DNA of 64,000 nucleotides from Betaproteobacteria bacterium (GTDB taxonomy: Bacteria > Pseudomonadota > Gammaproteobacteria > Burkholderiales > Rhodocyclaceae), in the NCBI GenBank assembly GCA_016194935.1, contig JACQAO010000068.1, positions 18,170-82,169 on the forward strand. The letters run 5' to 3'. Both the position numbers and the translations under genes were made by a program. The notes beneath the pieces are model-generated. The model was not told where the DNA came from. It saw only the letters and a list, made by a program, of their open reading frames with translations, and did not search any database. Positions 47,729 through 56,457 of the stretch are shown here, in pieces. Numbering within the stretch: the first letter of the stretch is position 1; every line of letters begins with the position of its first letter.

Positions 47729-48556
47729 TTATCGTCCAAGGTACACCTCGATCACACGTTGATCGTTCTGCACCGTGGCGAGATCGCCCTCGGCCAGAAC
47801 CGCGCCTTCGTGCAGCACCGTCACCTTGCCGCCGAGTTGTTCGATGAAGGCCATGTCGTGCTCCACCACCACCAGCGAATGTTTACCGGCGAGCGACTTG
47901 AACAACTCGCCGGTACGTTCTGTTTCGTCATCAGTCATGCCGGCGACCGGCTCGTCGAGCAGCAGCAGCTTGGGCTCCTGCATCAGCAGCATGCCGATCT
48001 CCAGCCATTGCTTCTGGCCGTGCGAAAGCAGGCCGGCGGGACGCTCCGCCTGCTCGGCCAGGCGGATCTGCCGCAGCATGTCGGCGACCCGGTCGCGCTG
48101 CCCGTCGGCGAGCACGGCAAACAGGCTGCGGCGCACGCGCTTGTCGGTCTTCATCGCCAGTTCCAGATTCTCAAAGACGCTATGACTTTCGAAGATGGTC
48201 GGCTTCTGGAACTTGCGACCGATGCCGGCGTGAGCAATCTCCGGCTCGGACAGCCGCGTCAAATCGAGGGTCTGGCCGAAGAAAGCGCTGCCGGACTCCG
48301 GACGGGTCTTGCCGGTAATCACGTCCATCATGGTGGTCTTGCCTGCGCCGTTGGGGCCGATGATGCAACGCAGCTCGCCGGCGTCGATGGTCAGCGAGAG
48401 ATTGTTGAGCGCCTTGAAGCCGTCGAATGAAACGCTGATGTCTTCAAGATAGAGAATGACCTTGTGCGACAGGTCGAGCTCGCCCGGCTTCAATACATGG
48501 CTGGTTGCAGCCTGGTCGTCCCATTGCTGGCTGGCTTCGCTGCTGTGCAGACTCAT
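47729..48556 (-). CDS. urtD: Urea ABC transporter ATP-binding protein UrtD
   Basis: 275 residues from ATG 48556 inside the urtC stop (ATGA). LivG-type ABC ATPase with Walker A GPNGAGKTT, signature LLSHGQKQWLEIGM and Walker B KLLLLDEPVAG. The first ~35 residues are a family-specific N-terminal extension. Works with UrtE. Confidence 0.95.
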   Translation of the reverse strand: MSLHSSEASQQWDDQAATSHVLKPGELDLSHKVILYLEDISVSFDGFKALNNLSLTIDAGELRCIIGPNGAGKTTMMDVITGKTRPESGSAFFGQTLDLTRLSEPEIAHAGIGRKFQKPTIFESHSVFENLELAMKTDKRVRRSLFAVLADGQRDRVADMLRQIRLAEQAERPAGLLSHGQKQWLEIGMLLMQEPKLLLLDEPVAGMTDDETERTGELFKSLAGKHSLVVVEHDMAFIEQLGGKVTVLHEGAVLAEGDLATVQNDQRVIEVYLGR

Positions 48557-49662
48557 GCGCCGTGCTCTCTTCCCCTGAGCTTGCGCCACAGGCCGACCAT
48601 GCCCTGGGGCAGGAACAAGGTGACGAGAATGAACAGCAGGCCGAGAAAGAACAGCCAGTATTCCGGAAAGGCGACGGTGAACCAGCTCTTGGCGAGATTC
48701 ACCAGGAAAGCGCCGAGCACCGGCCCGATCAGCGTGCCGCGCCCGCCCACCGCCGCCCAGATGGCGATCTCGATGGAGTTGGCGGGCGACATTTCGCCCG
48801 GGTTGATGATGCCGACCTGCGGCACGTATAGCGCGCCGGCCAAGGCGCACAGCATGGCTGACAAGGTCCAGACGAACAGCTTGTACCAGAGAGGATTGTA
48901 GCCAAGGAACATGACGCGCGACTCGGCATCGCGGATCGCCGCCAACACCCGGCCTAATTTCGAAGTCACCAGATAACGGCCCAGCAGCAGCGTGAACATC
49001 AGCAGCGCGGCGCTCAGCGCGAACAGCGCCACGCGCATCCCCGGCGTGGTGATGCCATAGCCAAGGATGCGCTTGAAGTCGGTAAAACCGTTGTTGCCGC
49101 CGAAGCCGGTCTCGTTGCGGAAAAACAGCAGCATGAAGGCGTAGGTCATGGCCTGGGTGATGATGGAAAAATACACGCCCTTGATGCGCGAACGGAAGGC
49201 GAAGAAGCCGAAAATGAAAGCCAGCAATGCCGGGATCACCAGTACCAACAGCAGCGCCCAGAGCAAATGCCCGGTACCGCTCCAGTACCAGGGGTACGCC
49301 TTCCAGTCGAGGAACACCATGAAATCGGGCAGGTCGGACTGGTACACGCCGTCGTGACCGATGGCGCGCATCAGATACATGCCGAAGGCGTATCCGCCCA
49401 GGGCGAAGAACACCCCATGACCCAGCGAGAGGATGCCGGTGTAGCCCCAGATCAGGTCCATGGCGACGGCCACGATGGCGTAGCACATGATCTTGCCGCC
49501 GACGGTGATGACATAGTCGGAAACATGCAGGGCGCTGTCCTTGGCGGTGAACAAATGCAGCGCCGGCAGCAGCACCAGCGCGACGATGGCGAAGACACCC
49601 AGCGCGATCCATCCCTTGCGTGGCGTGGCTTTTAGGAAGCGGACGATAAATGGGATTCTCAT
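48553..49662 (-). CDS. urtC: Urea ABC transporter permease UrtC
   Basis: 369 residues, LivM-type permease with about nine membrane helices (GYTGILSLGHGVFFALGGYAFG is the family core motif). Forms the channel with UrtB in the inner membrane. It overlaps urtD by four bases; 109 bp, with the second long inverted repeat, separate it from urtB. Confidence 0.95.
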   Translation of the reverse strand: MRIPFIVRFLKATPRKGWIALGVFAIVALVLLPALHLFTAKDSALHVSDYVITVGGKIMCYAIVAVAMDLIWGYTGILSLGHGVFFALGGYAFGMYLMRAIGHDGVYQSDLPDFMVFLDWKAYPWYWSGTGHLLWALLLVLVIPALLAFIFGFFAFRSRIKGVYFSIITQAMTYAFMLLFFRNETGFGGNNGFTDFKRILGYGITTPGMRVALFALSAALLMFTLLLGRYLVTSKLGRVLAAIRDAESRVMFLGYNPLWYKLFVWTLSAMLCALAGALYVPQVGIINPGEMSPANSIEIAIWAAVGGRGTLIGPVLGAFLVNLAKSWFTVAFPEYWLFFLGLLFILVTLFLPQGMVGLWRKLRGREHGA

Positions 49663-49685
49663 TGGTAAAGACGAAAATCTCTTTT

Positions 49686-49762
49686 GCCACAGAGGACACA
49701 GAGGACACAGAGATAACCCCCGTGGTTTTGACTTTCTCTGTGAACTCTGTGTCCTCTGTGGC
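49686..49762. repeat. Long inverted repeat of period-9 CACAGAG units (urtB-urtC gap)
   Basis: Arms of about 28 bp (49686-49713 and 49735-49762), the left one reading CCACAGAGG, ACACAGAGG, ACACAGAGA. Same design and similar flank (TTTTGCCACAG) as the copy at 47642-47720. Confidence 0.9.
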
Positions 49763-49771
49763 TCATGGTTT

Positions 49772-51388
49772 TCAGCTTTCCGCGAAGCGGCCCTTCAATG
49801 CGAACAGGCCCTGCGGGCGTTTCTGGATGAAGATGATGATGAACACCAGCACCAGAATCTTGGCGATCACCGCGCCCAGCCAGCCTTCCAGGAACTTGCT
49901 GGCCACGCCCAGGCCCAGGGCGGCCCATACTGCGCCGGCCAGTTGACCGACGCCGCCCAGCACCACTACCATGAAGGAATCGACGATATAGCCCTGCCCC
50001 ATGTCGGGACCGACGTTGGCGATCTGCGATAAAGCCACCCCGCCCAGGCCGGCGATGCCGGCGCCGAGACCGAACGCCAGGGTGTCGATGCGTCCCGTCG
50101 GCACGCCGACGCAACCGGCCATGGAGCGGTTCTGCGTCACCGCGCGCACGAACATGCCGAGCCGGGTGCGGTTCATCAGGATCCAAACCAGAAACAACAC
50201 GCACAAGGAAAAGCCGATGATGACAATGCGGTTCAGCGGCAGCGTGACGTTCGCAAACAGCTCAATGCCGCCCGACATCCAGGCCGGATTGGCGACTTCG
50301 ACGTTCTGCGCGCCGAAAATACTGCGCGCCGCCTGGATCAGCACCAGGCTCAAGCCCCAGGTGGCGAGCAGCGTTTCCAGCGGCCTGCCGTAGAGCCAGC
50401 GGATCACCGTGCGCTCCATCAGGATGCCGACCAGCGCCGCGGCGAAAAAAGCCAAAGGAATGGCGGCGGCGACATACCAGTCGAGCGCACCGGGAAAATA
50501 TGTGCGGAATAGCGTTTGCGTGACGAAGGTGCTGTAGGCGCCGACCATCAGCAGTTCGCCGTGCGCCATGTTGATGACACCCATCACACCGTAAGTGATT
50601 GCCAGCCCCAGCGCCGCCAGCAGCAGGATGCTGCCGAGCGACAGCCCGGAAAAAATTCGGCTCAGTTTGTCGGCGAAAGCCAGACGGGCGTCGATGGCCT
50701 TGAGCGAAGACTGTGCTTCCAGACGCACCCGCTCATCGCTTTCCACGTTCTTGTCGAGCAGGGGAACCAGGAGGCGTTTGACGCTCGGGTTGCTGCTTCC
50801 AGCCAGTGTCTTGACCGCCGCCAGGCGCGCGGTTGGATCGGAATTTTTCAGGCCGAGCTGGGCATCGGCCAGCGTCAGCAATTGCTTGATCTGCGGATCG
50901 GCTTCAGTTGCCAGCGCGCGCACCAGCAGCGGCGCCATCTCGGCGTCGACGTGATCCAGCAATTCCTGCGCAGCGGCAAAACGTGTCTCGCGCTCCGGCG
51001 AGAACAGCCGCAGGCTCGCCAACGCACTGGCAAGTTCGCGGCGCACACGATTGTTGATATCGATGCTGTCGCGCTCGGTTGGCGCCGGATTAATTTCTTC
51101 GCCGCTGGCTGCGTCGATTACCCGCTTGCCGTCGACCAGCACGATCTTGCCGTCGGCGACGTACAGCGCGTCCTCTGACAGCGCCTTGAGCACGCGCAGA
51201 ACTTCTCTGCGGGTTTGCCCCTGTCCGTCCGCATCGCCAGTCTGGGCCAGTTTATTGATGGCGGCAATTTTCTCGTCCGACGCATCGGCGGCGAGTTGTT
51301 GCAGCAGCTTGGCATCAAGCGCCGCCCAGGCCGGCACGCCCGACGACAGAAAGATGCAAAGCAAAAATTTGAGCAGTCGTCGGCGCAT
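49772..51388 (-). CDS. urtB: Urea ABC transporter permease UrtB
   Basis: 538 residues: a signal peptide and a soluble N-terminal domain of about 215 residues with HEAT-like helical pairs, then a LivH-type permease (LGLAITYGVMGVINMAHGELLMVGAYS). The long N-terminal extension is known for proteobacterial UrtB. Starts 54 bp after urtA. Confidence 0.94.
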   Translation of the reverse strand: MRRRLLKFLLCIFLSSGVPAWAALDAKLLQQLAADASDEKIAAINKLAQTGDADGQGQTRREVLRVLKALSEDALYVADGKIVLVDGKRVIDAASGEEINPAPTERDSIDINNRVRRELASALASLRLFSPERETRFAAAQELLDHVDAEMAPLLVRALATEADPQIKQLLTLADAQLGLKNSDPTARLAAVKTLAGSSNPSVKRLLVPLLDKNVESDERVRLEAQSSLKAIDARLAFADKLSRIFSGLSLGSILLLAALGLAITYGVMGVINMAHGELLMVGAYSTFVTQTLFRTYFPGALDWYVAAAIPLAFFAAALVGILMERTVIRWLYGRPLETLLATWGLSLVLIQAARSIFGAQNVEVANPAWMSGGIELFANVTLPLNRIVIIGFSLCVLFLVWILMNRTRLGMFVRAVTQNRSMAGCVGVPTGRIDTLAFGLGAGIAGLGGVALSQIANVGPDMGQGYIVDSFMVVVLGGVGQLAGAVWAALGLGVASKFLEGWLGAVIAKILVLVFIIIFIQKRPQGLFALKGRFAES

Positions 51389-51442
51389 GGCTAGCGGTTG
51401 AATAAATGGTGCGCCGGCATTTGTGCCGGCGCACCGGACCTG

Positions 51443-52696
51443 CTACAGCTTCTGCTTGCCTTCGTTACCCGCGATGTACGGGCTCCAGGGCTGGGCGCGG
51501 ATCGGCCCCTTGGTTTTCCAGACGATATTGAACTGGCCGTCGGCCTTGATTTCGCCGATGAACACCGGCTTGTGCAAGTGATGATTGGTCTTGTCCATTT
51601 CGATCGTGAAGCCGTCCGGCGCTTTGAAAGTCTGGCCGGCCATAGCCGCAATGACTTTGTCGGTGTCGGTGGATTTGGCTTTCTCGACCGCCTGCTTCCA
51701 CATGTTGATGCCGATATAGGTGGCCTCCATCGGATCGTTGGTGACAGCCTTGCCGGCGTTCGCCAGCTTCATCTTCACCGCATAGGCTTTCCACTTCTTG
51801 ATGAACTCGGCGTTGACTGGGTTCTTGATCGACTCGAAGTAGTTCCATGCGGCCAGATGCCCGACCAGCGGCTTGGTATCCACGCCGCGCAATTCTTCCT
51901 CGCCCACCGAGAAAGCCACTACCGGCACGTCGGTGGCTTTCAGGCCGGCATTGCCCAGCTCTTTGTAGAACGGCACGTTGGAGTCGCCGTTGATGGTGGA
52001 GATAACGGCGGTCTTGCCGCCGGCGGCGAATTTCTTGATGTCGGCAACGATGGTCTGGTAATCGCTGTGACCGAACGGCGTGTACTTCTCGTCGATGTCG
52101 CTATCCTTGACACCTTTGGAATGCAGGAAGGCGCGCAGAATCTTGTTGGTGGTGCGCGGATAGACATAGTCGGTGCCGAGCAGGACGAAGCGCTTGGCGC
52201 CGCCGCCGTCTTTCGACATCAGGTATTCGACCGCCGGGATGGCCTGCTGGTTGGGCGCGGCGCCGGTGTAGAAGACGTTCTTTTCGAGTTCTTCGCCTTC
52301 GTACTGCACCGGATAGAACAGCAAGCTGTTGAGCTCCTTGAACACCGGCAGCACCGACTTGCGCGACACCGAAGTCCAGCAGCCGAACACCACTGCGACC
52401 TTGTCCTGGCTCACCAGTTGACGGGCCTTTTCGGCGAACAACGGCCAGTTGGAGGCCGGGTCGACCACCACCGGTTCCAGCTGCTTGCCGAGTACGCCGC
52501 CATGCGCGTTGATCTCCGCGATGGCCAACAACGCAGTGTCCTTGAGGGTGGTCTCGGAGATCGCCATGGTGCCGGACAGCGAATGCAGGATGCCGACCTT
52601 GATGGTGTCGGCGGCTTGTGCGTGGAATGAGGTAATGCCCGCAGCGGCGAGCGAGACGGACAGCGCCAGCGTCTTGATGAAGTTGCGACGTTTCAT
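51443..52696 (-). CDS. urtA: Urea ABC transporter substrate-binding protein UrtA
   Basis: 417 residues with signal peptide (RRNFIKTLALSVSLAAAG...AQAADTIK). Family type I periplasmic binding protein (HSLSGTMAISETTLKDTALLAIAEINAHGGVLG). The mature part binds urea in the periplasm. First gene of the whole urea locus, so the main promoter is expected upstream of 52696; I could not pick a convincing NtrC or sigma-54 site there. Confidence 0.96.
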   Translation of the reverse strand: MKRRNFIKTLALSVSLAAAGITSFHAQAADTIKVGILHSLSGTMAISETTLKDTALLAIAEINAHGGVLGKQLEPVVVDPASNWPLFAEKARQLVSQDKVAVVFGCWTSVSRKSVLPVFKELNSLLFYPVQYEGEELEKNVFYTGAAPNQQAIPAVEYLMSKDGGGAKRFVLLGTDYVYPRTTNKILRAFLHSKGVKDSDIDEKYTPFGHSDYQTIVADIKKFAAGGKTAVISTINGDSNVPFYKELGNAGLKATDVPVVAFSVGEEELRGVDTKPLVGHLAAWNYFESIKNPVNAEFIKKWKAYAVKMKLANAGKAVTNDPMEATYIGINMWKQAVEKAKSTDTDKVIAAMAGQTFKAPDGFTIEMDKTNHHLHKPVFIGEIKADGQFNIVWKTKGPIRAQPWSPYIAGNEGKQKL

Positions 52697-52915
52697 GGAT
52701 AAACCCCCTGTGAATTGAGAAAGGAACCAAACCGGTGCGCTTTAACCAGCGCTTATCCTGTAACAGCGAATTGCGTGCCAAGCGCGCAAAATATTCCGCA
52801 TGCAAGCCATGCCAACGGCTGGCAGCAAGGATCACAAGAGGTTTGCAGAGGGACGGCGGGGGATATGGCTGGTGCAATGAGGCGCGATATTGGTGCGCTC
52901 AACTAGCCAGATGCA

Positions 52916-52951
52916 CCAGGGTGGCGCGTCCGAATGGATGCGCCACCCTGG
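52916..52951 (-). terminator. 12-bp perfect hairpin after the DUF2892 gene
   Basis: CCAGGGTGGCGC (52916-52927) pairs exactly with 52940-52951, 12-base loop, 18 bp past the DUF2892 stop. There is no T-run on either side, so it may be a weak terminator or a 3' mRNA stabiliser. Confidence 0.5.
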
Positions 52952-52969
52952 GGAGTGCTGCGAGGATGC

Positions 52970-53176
52970 CTACTCTTGCGTTGATTCTTTTTTCATCGGG
53001 CAGGTGTTCATACCCAACAGGCTGTATGCCGGACAATACCCCATCGTTCCAGTCAACAGCGGCAGCAAGCCGATCCAGGTCCACGGTGCGCCGATGCCGG
53101 CGATGGCGAGACCAATCAGTCCGAGTCCAACGACAATCCGTATGGCGCGATCAACAGTGCCTGCATTCATTTTCAT
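52970..53176 (-). CDS. DUF2892 (YgaP-type transmembrane) protein
   Basis: 68 residues; MKMNAGTVDRAIRIVVGLGLIGLA and PLLTGTMGYCPAYSLLGMNTCP match DUF2892. Two membrane helices; the cysteines of GYCPAYS and NTCPM are conserved in the family, which is often next to rhodanese or thiol-sulfur proteins. GGAGAA precedes the start. A 4-unit GGGTAA-type array lies just upstream (53200-53224). Confidence 0.85.
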   Translation of the reverse strand: MKMNAGTVDRAIRIVVGLGLIGLAIAGIGAPWTWIGLLPLLTGTMGYCPAYSLLGMNTCPMKKESTQE

Positions 53177-53199
53177 GGTGGTTCTCCTTTTGGCAAAGC

Positions 53200-53224
53200 G
53201 GTAAGGGTAAGGGTAGGGGTAAGT
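53200..53224. repeat. Hexanucleotide array GGGTAA-like, 4 units
   Basis: GGTAAGGGTAAGGGTAGGGG followed by TAAG: about four copies of a 6-base unit, 24 bp upstream of the DUF2892 start. Confidence 0.75.
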
Positions 53225-53248
53225 ACGCAGAACGATTTAAGCACATTT

Positions 53249-54019
53249 CTATGTCATATCCAGTACAGCCATCACCGGCGCATGGTCGGAAGGCCGCTCC
53301 AGTTTGCGCGGGGTCTTGTCGACGCTGCATGCTGTGCATTGCCCAGCCAGCGCAGGCGACAGCAGGATGTGGTCAATGCGCAAACCCATATTGCGGCGAA
53401 AACCCATCATGCGGTAATCCCACCAGGTAAAACTTTTTTCCGCTTGCTCGAACTGGCGGAACGCATCGGTCAGCCCCAGCCCGATCAAACCCCGATACGC
53501 GGCGCGCTCCGCTTCGCTGCACAGCACCTGGTCCTTCCAGGCGGAGGGATCGTGCACGTCGCGGTCTTCCGGCGCGATGTTGTAATCGCCGAGCAACGCC
53601 AGTTGCGGATATTTTGCCATCTCTCCACGCAGCCACTCGGTCAGCGCCGCCAACCAGCGCAGTTTGTATTGGTACTTGTCCGAATCCAGGCTCTGGCCGT
53701 TGGGGATATACACGCAGACGATCCGCACGCCATCCACGCTGGCGGCAATGACCCGCTGCTGGGGATCGTCGAAACCGGGGATGCCGCGTTCGACATCCAG
53801 AGGCTCGCTGCGCGAGAGGATGGCGACGCCGTTATAAGTCTTCTGCCCGCTGAAGGCCGCATGGTAACCAGCCGCTTCGATTTCAGCCAGAGGAAAAGCT
53901 TTGTCCTCCTGCTTGAGTTCCTGCAAGCACAGCACCTCCGGCTGCTGCTCTGCCAGCCAGGCGAGCACTTGCGGCAACCGAACCTTGAGTGAATTGACGT
54001 TCCAGGTGGCGATTTTCAA
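53249..54019 (-). CDS. xth: Exodeoxyribonuclease III
   Basis: 256 residues, EEP nuclease family: MKIATWNVNSLKVRLPQ, LQELKQED (catalytic Glu), GDYNIAPEDRDVHD and the final SDHAPV. It acts as AP endonuclease and 3'-exonuclease in base-excision repair, the same pathway as Nth encoded 950 bp away. Confidence 0.96.
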   Translation of the reverse strand: MKIATWNVNSLKVRLPQVLAWLAEQQPEVLCLQELKQEDKAFPLAEIEAAGYHAAFSGQKTYNGVAILSRSEPLDVERGIPGFDDPQQRVIAASVDGVRIVCVYIPNGQSLDSDKYQYKLRWLAALTEWLRGEMAKYPQLALLGDYNIAPEDRDVHDPSAWKDQVLCSEAERAAYRGLIGLGLTDAFRQFEQAEKSFTWWDYRMMGFRRNMGLRIDHILLSPALAGQCTACSVDKTPRKLERPSDHAPVMAVLDMT

Positions 54020-54161
54020 GCGTTTTCCTTGTGTGTAAGGTACCGGTGGATATCTTTAAAGCCGATAATACCGCAACCGGCGAGCGCCCTCTGGGCGGGC
54101 TATAATTAAGCAGTGCTCGATAGCCATGACTTTCCCGTCAACCACCGGCACGGAGGTTCAG

Positions 54162-54551
54162 ATGAACGACACTCAGGAACATCGCGCTTTTTGGCGTGCG
54201 CCTTTTCATGCTACGGTGCAGTTGGCCGACGCCACGGGCGTTTGGGAAGGGGAATTGCTGGACATATGCCTCAAGGGCGCGCTGCTGAATATGTCGGACG
54301 ACTGGCCCGGCGTACTCGGCGCAAAATGCCGGTTGCGGCTCGATCTCGGGGAGGACGTGACCATCATGATGCAGACAACGGTCGCTCATCTGGAAAGCAC
54401 GAAAGTTGGCCTGCGCTGCGACAACATCGGCCTCGACAGCATCACTCATTTGCGCAGCCTGGTGACTTTGAACGCCGGCGATCCGGATCTGCTGGAGCGC
54501 GAATTGTCGGCGCTGCTGCACGGCGGCGCCCCTGTCATCAGCGGCGTTTGA
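54162..54551 (+). CDS. PilZ domain protein (c-di-GMP receptor)
   Basis: 129 residues from ATG 54162, five bases after GGAGG; the ATG at 54126 is less likely. The PilZ signature is R8-x3-R12 (EHRAFWRAPF) and a DxCxxG motif (DICLKG) in place of the usual (D/N)xSxxG, so cyclic di-GMP binding is probable but should be tested. It is a single-domain protein. Its 3' end overlaps the convergent DUF1841 gene by 14 bp. Confidence 0.88.
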   Translation: MNDTQEHRAFWRAPFHATVQLADATGVWEGELLDICLKGALLNMSDDWPGVLGAKCRLRLDLGEDVTIMMQTTVAHLESTKVGLRCDNIGLDSITHLRSLVTLNAGDPDLLERELSALLHGGAPVISGV

Positions 54552-54960
54552 TACATTCCAGATAAGCTGCGCCGTCCGGCGCAGATTGATTGCGCTGGGC
54601 CTGCCAGATCGTCTCGGCCAGGCATTCGAGAATCACATGCAACACGGCATGCCGCTCACCATGCTGCGCCAGCAGGTTCGCAAAGGCGGTGCGCAAACCT
54701 GGCGGCTGGTCGATGGACAATTGCTCTTCGATGGCCAAATGCAGCGACAGATGCAGAAAGGGATTGGTTTCACCCTGCTCCGGTGTCCATTCGCGCGCCA
54801 ACGCCGCATCGCCCTGCTGCAACAACGGATGATATTCCGGATGTATTTCAGCCAGATCGGCGGCGATGGTTTCCAGCGGCGTCAGCGGCAATCTGGCGCA
54901 ACGTTTGCGCCATGCTTCGATGAAAAAAGCGCGCGCCTGCTCGCGGCTTGGATTGAACAT
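54538..54960 (-). CDS. DUF1841 family protein
   Basis: 140 residues, helical, soluble; MFNPSREQARAFFIEAWRK and NPFLHLSLHLAIEEQLSIDQP match DUF1841, a betaproteobacterial family of unknown function. It directly follows nth (6 bp), a common pairing. Confidence 0.9.
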   Translation of the reverse strand: MFNPSREQARAFFIEAWRKRCARLPLTPLETIAADLAEIHPEYHPLLQQGDAALAREWTPEQGETNPFLHLSLHLAIEEQLSIDQPPGLRTAFANLLAQHGERHAVLHVILECLAETIWQAQRNQSAPDGAAYLECIKRR

Positions 54961-54966
54961 GGCCGT

Positions 54967-55596
54967 TCAGGTTTTTTCCGGGTATTCGCACAAGTCGCGG
55001 ATGATGCAGTCCCGGCACTCGGGTTTGCGCGCCTTGCAGACATAGCGTCCGTGCAGGATCAACCAGTGATGGGCGTGCAGGCGATAAGCCGCCGGAACTG
55101 CTTTCTGTAATTTATTTTCCACCGCCAGAACGTCTTTGCCCGGCGCCAGGCCGGTGCGGTTGGCGAGCCGGAAGATGTGCGTATCCACGGCGATCACCGG
55201 CTCGTGAAAGATGGTGTTGAGAATCACGTTGGCCGTCTTGCGCCCGACGCCGGGCAGCGCCTCCAGCGCGGCGCGGTCGTGCGGTACTTCCCCGTCGTGA
55301 TGCTCCAGCAACTGCCTCGACATGGCGATGAGGTTCTTCGTCTTGGTCGGGTAGAGGCCGATGGTCTTAATGTATCCGGCGAGTTTCTTTTCTCCCAGCG
55401 CGGCGATTTTCCGCGCCGTCGGCGCGTCGCGGAACAACGCGCGGGTGGCGAGATTGACGCCCTTGTCAGTGGCTTGCGCCGAGAGGATCACCGCCGCCAG
55501 CAACTGGAAGGGCGTGGCGTACTCCAGTTCGGTGGTCGGATGCGGTTCGGCGGCGGCGAGCCGCTCGAACATCAAATGAATTTTTTTCGGCGTCAT
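54967..55596 (-). CDS. nth: Endonuclease III (DNA glycosylase/AP lyase)
   Basis: 209 residues. Helix-hairpin-helix LPGVGRKTANVIL with catalytic Lys, the catalytic Asp in VDTHIFRLANR, and four C-terminal cysteines (CKARKPECRDCIIRDLC) for the [4Fe-4S] cluster. It removes oxidised pyrimidines. It overlaps the rnfD stop by four bases, so is translationally coupled to the Rnf genes. Confidence 0.97.
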   Translation of the reverse strand: MTPKKIHLMFERLAAAEPHPTTELEYATPFQLLAAVILSAQATDKGVNLATRALFRDAPTARKIAALGEKKLAGYIKTIGLYPTKTKNLIAMSRQLLEHHDGEVPHDRAALEALPGVGRKTANVILNTIFHEPVIAVDTHIFRLANRTGLAPGKDVLAVENKLQKAVPAAYRLHAHHWLILHGRYVCKARKPECRDCIIRDLCEYPEKT

Positions 55597-56447
55597 GCGG
55601 CGGGTGGTTCTATCTTGTTACCGAACACCGGCGGCTGGGTGCACCGGTCGATCAAGGGCGCGCAACTGTTCATCAGCAACGTGGCTAAGGCGATGCCATC
55701 GGGATAAATGTCGAATTCGCGGATGCTCCAGGTCAGCACGGCGATGCCGCCGGCGTAGAACAGCTTGCCGCGCGGCGTGGTGGCGCCGGTGACCGGATCG
55801 GTGGCGATGAAGAAGGCGCCGAGCATGGCGCTGTTGCTCAGCAGATAAAATTCCACACCGGCGTAAGCGGCAGGATTGAAAACATGGAAACCCCCGGCGA
55901 TGGCGGTCAGCGCAACGAGGAATGCTGTTGGGATATGCCAGGTAATGACGCGCTGCCGGATCAACCACAGCCCGCCGAGCAGATAGCCCAGCGCGACCCA
56001 TTGCCATTCCTGACCGGCAACCGGCGATTGTGACTCCGACATCCACTGCGGAGTGACAACGAGCATCAGGCAGTAAGCCGCCATCGCCGGATTGAAAGCG
56101 TTCCGGCCGAGGCCGCCAAAAAAATGTTTAACGGCCACGATGGCGAACAATGCCGCCGCCACCACCAGCCACCACGGTCCGTCCGCCGGAAAGCACAGCG
56201 CGATCAACCAGGCCGTGACCAAGGCCGAGCCGTCGCCGAGGAACAGCCACAATGGTTTTCTGCGCAGTGCCAGCATCGCCGCCTCGCCCGCCAGCGCGGC
56301 GGCGGAAGCCAGCGCGATCTGCACCAGCACGCCCGCGCCGAACCACCAGACGTAGGCCGCGATGCCCGGCAGCAAGGCCGCCAGCACCTTGAGCATGATG
56401 CTGCGGACACTGGCCGGTTGGCGGATGTAGGGCGCGTGGTTGCTCAT
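55593..56447 (-). CDS. rnfD: Ion-translocating oxidoreductase subunit D
   Basis: 284 residues from ATG 56447. Multi-pass membrane protein of the NqrB/RnfD family; the flavin-attachment threonine lies in DPVTGATTP. Shorter than the usual ~350 residues, mainly in the first half. Its partner subunits RnfG, RnfE and RnfA are not encoded in this window; nth follows directly where rnfG and rnfE normally are. Confidence 0.9.
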   Translation of the reverse strand: MSNHAPYIRQPASVRSIMLKVLAALLPGIAAYVWWFGAGVLVQIALASAAALAGEAAMLALRRKPLWLFLGDGSALVTAWLIALCFPADGPWWLVVAAALFAIVAVKHFFGGLGRNAFNPAMAAYCLMLVVTPQWMSESQSPVAGQEWQWVALGYLLGGLWLIRQRVITWHIPTAFLVALTAIAGGFHVFNPAAYAGVEFYLLSNSAMLGAFFIATDPVTGATTPRGKLFYAGGIAVLTWSIREFDIYPDGIALATLLMNSCAPLIDRCTQPPVFGNKIEPPAA

Positions 56448-56457
56448 GGTTGAACGT

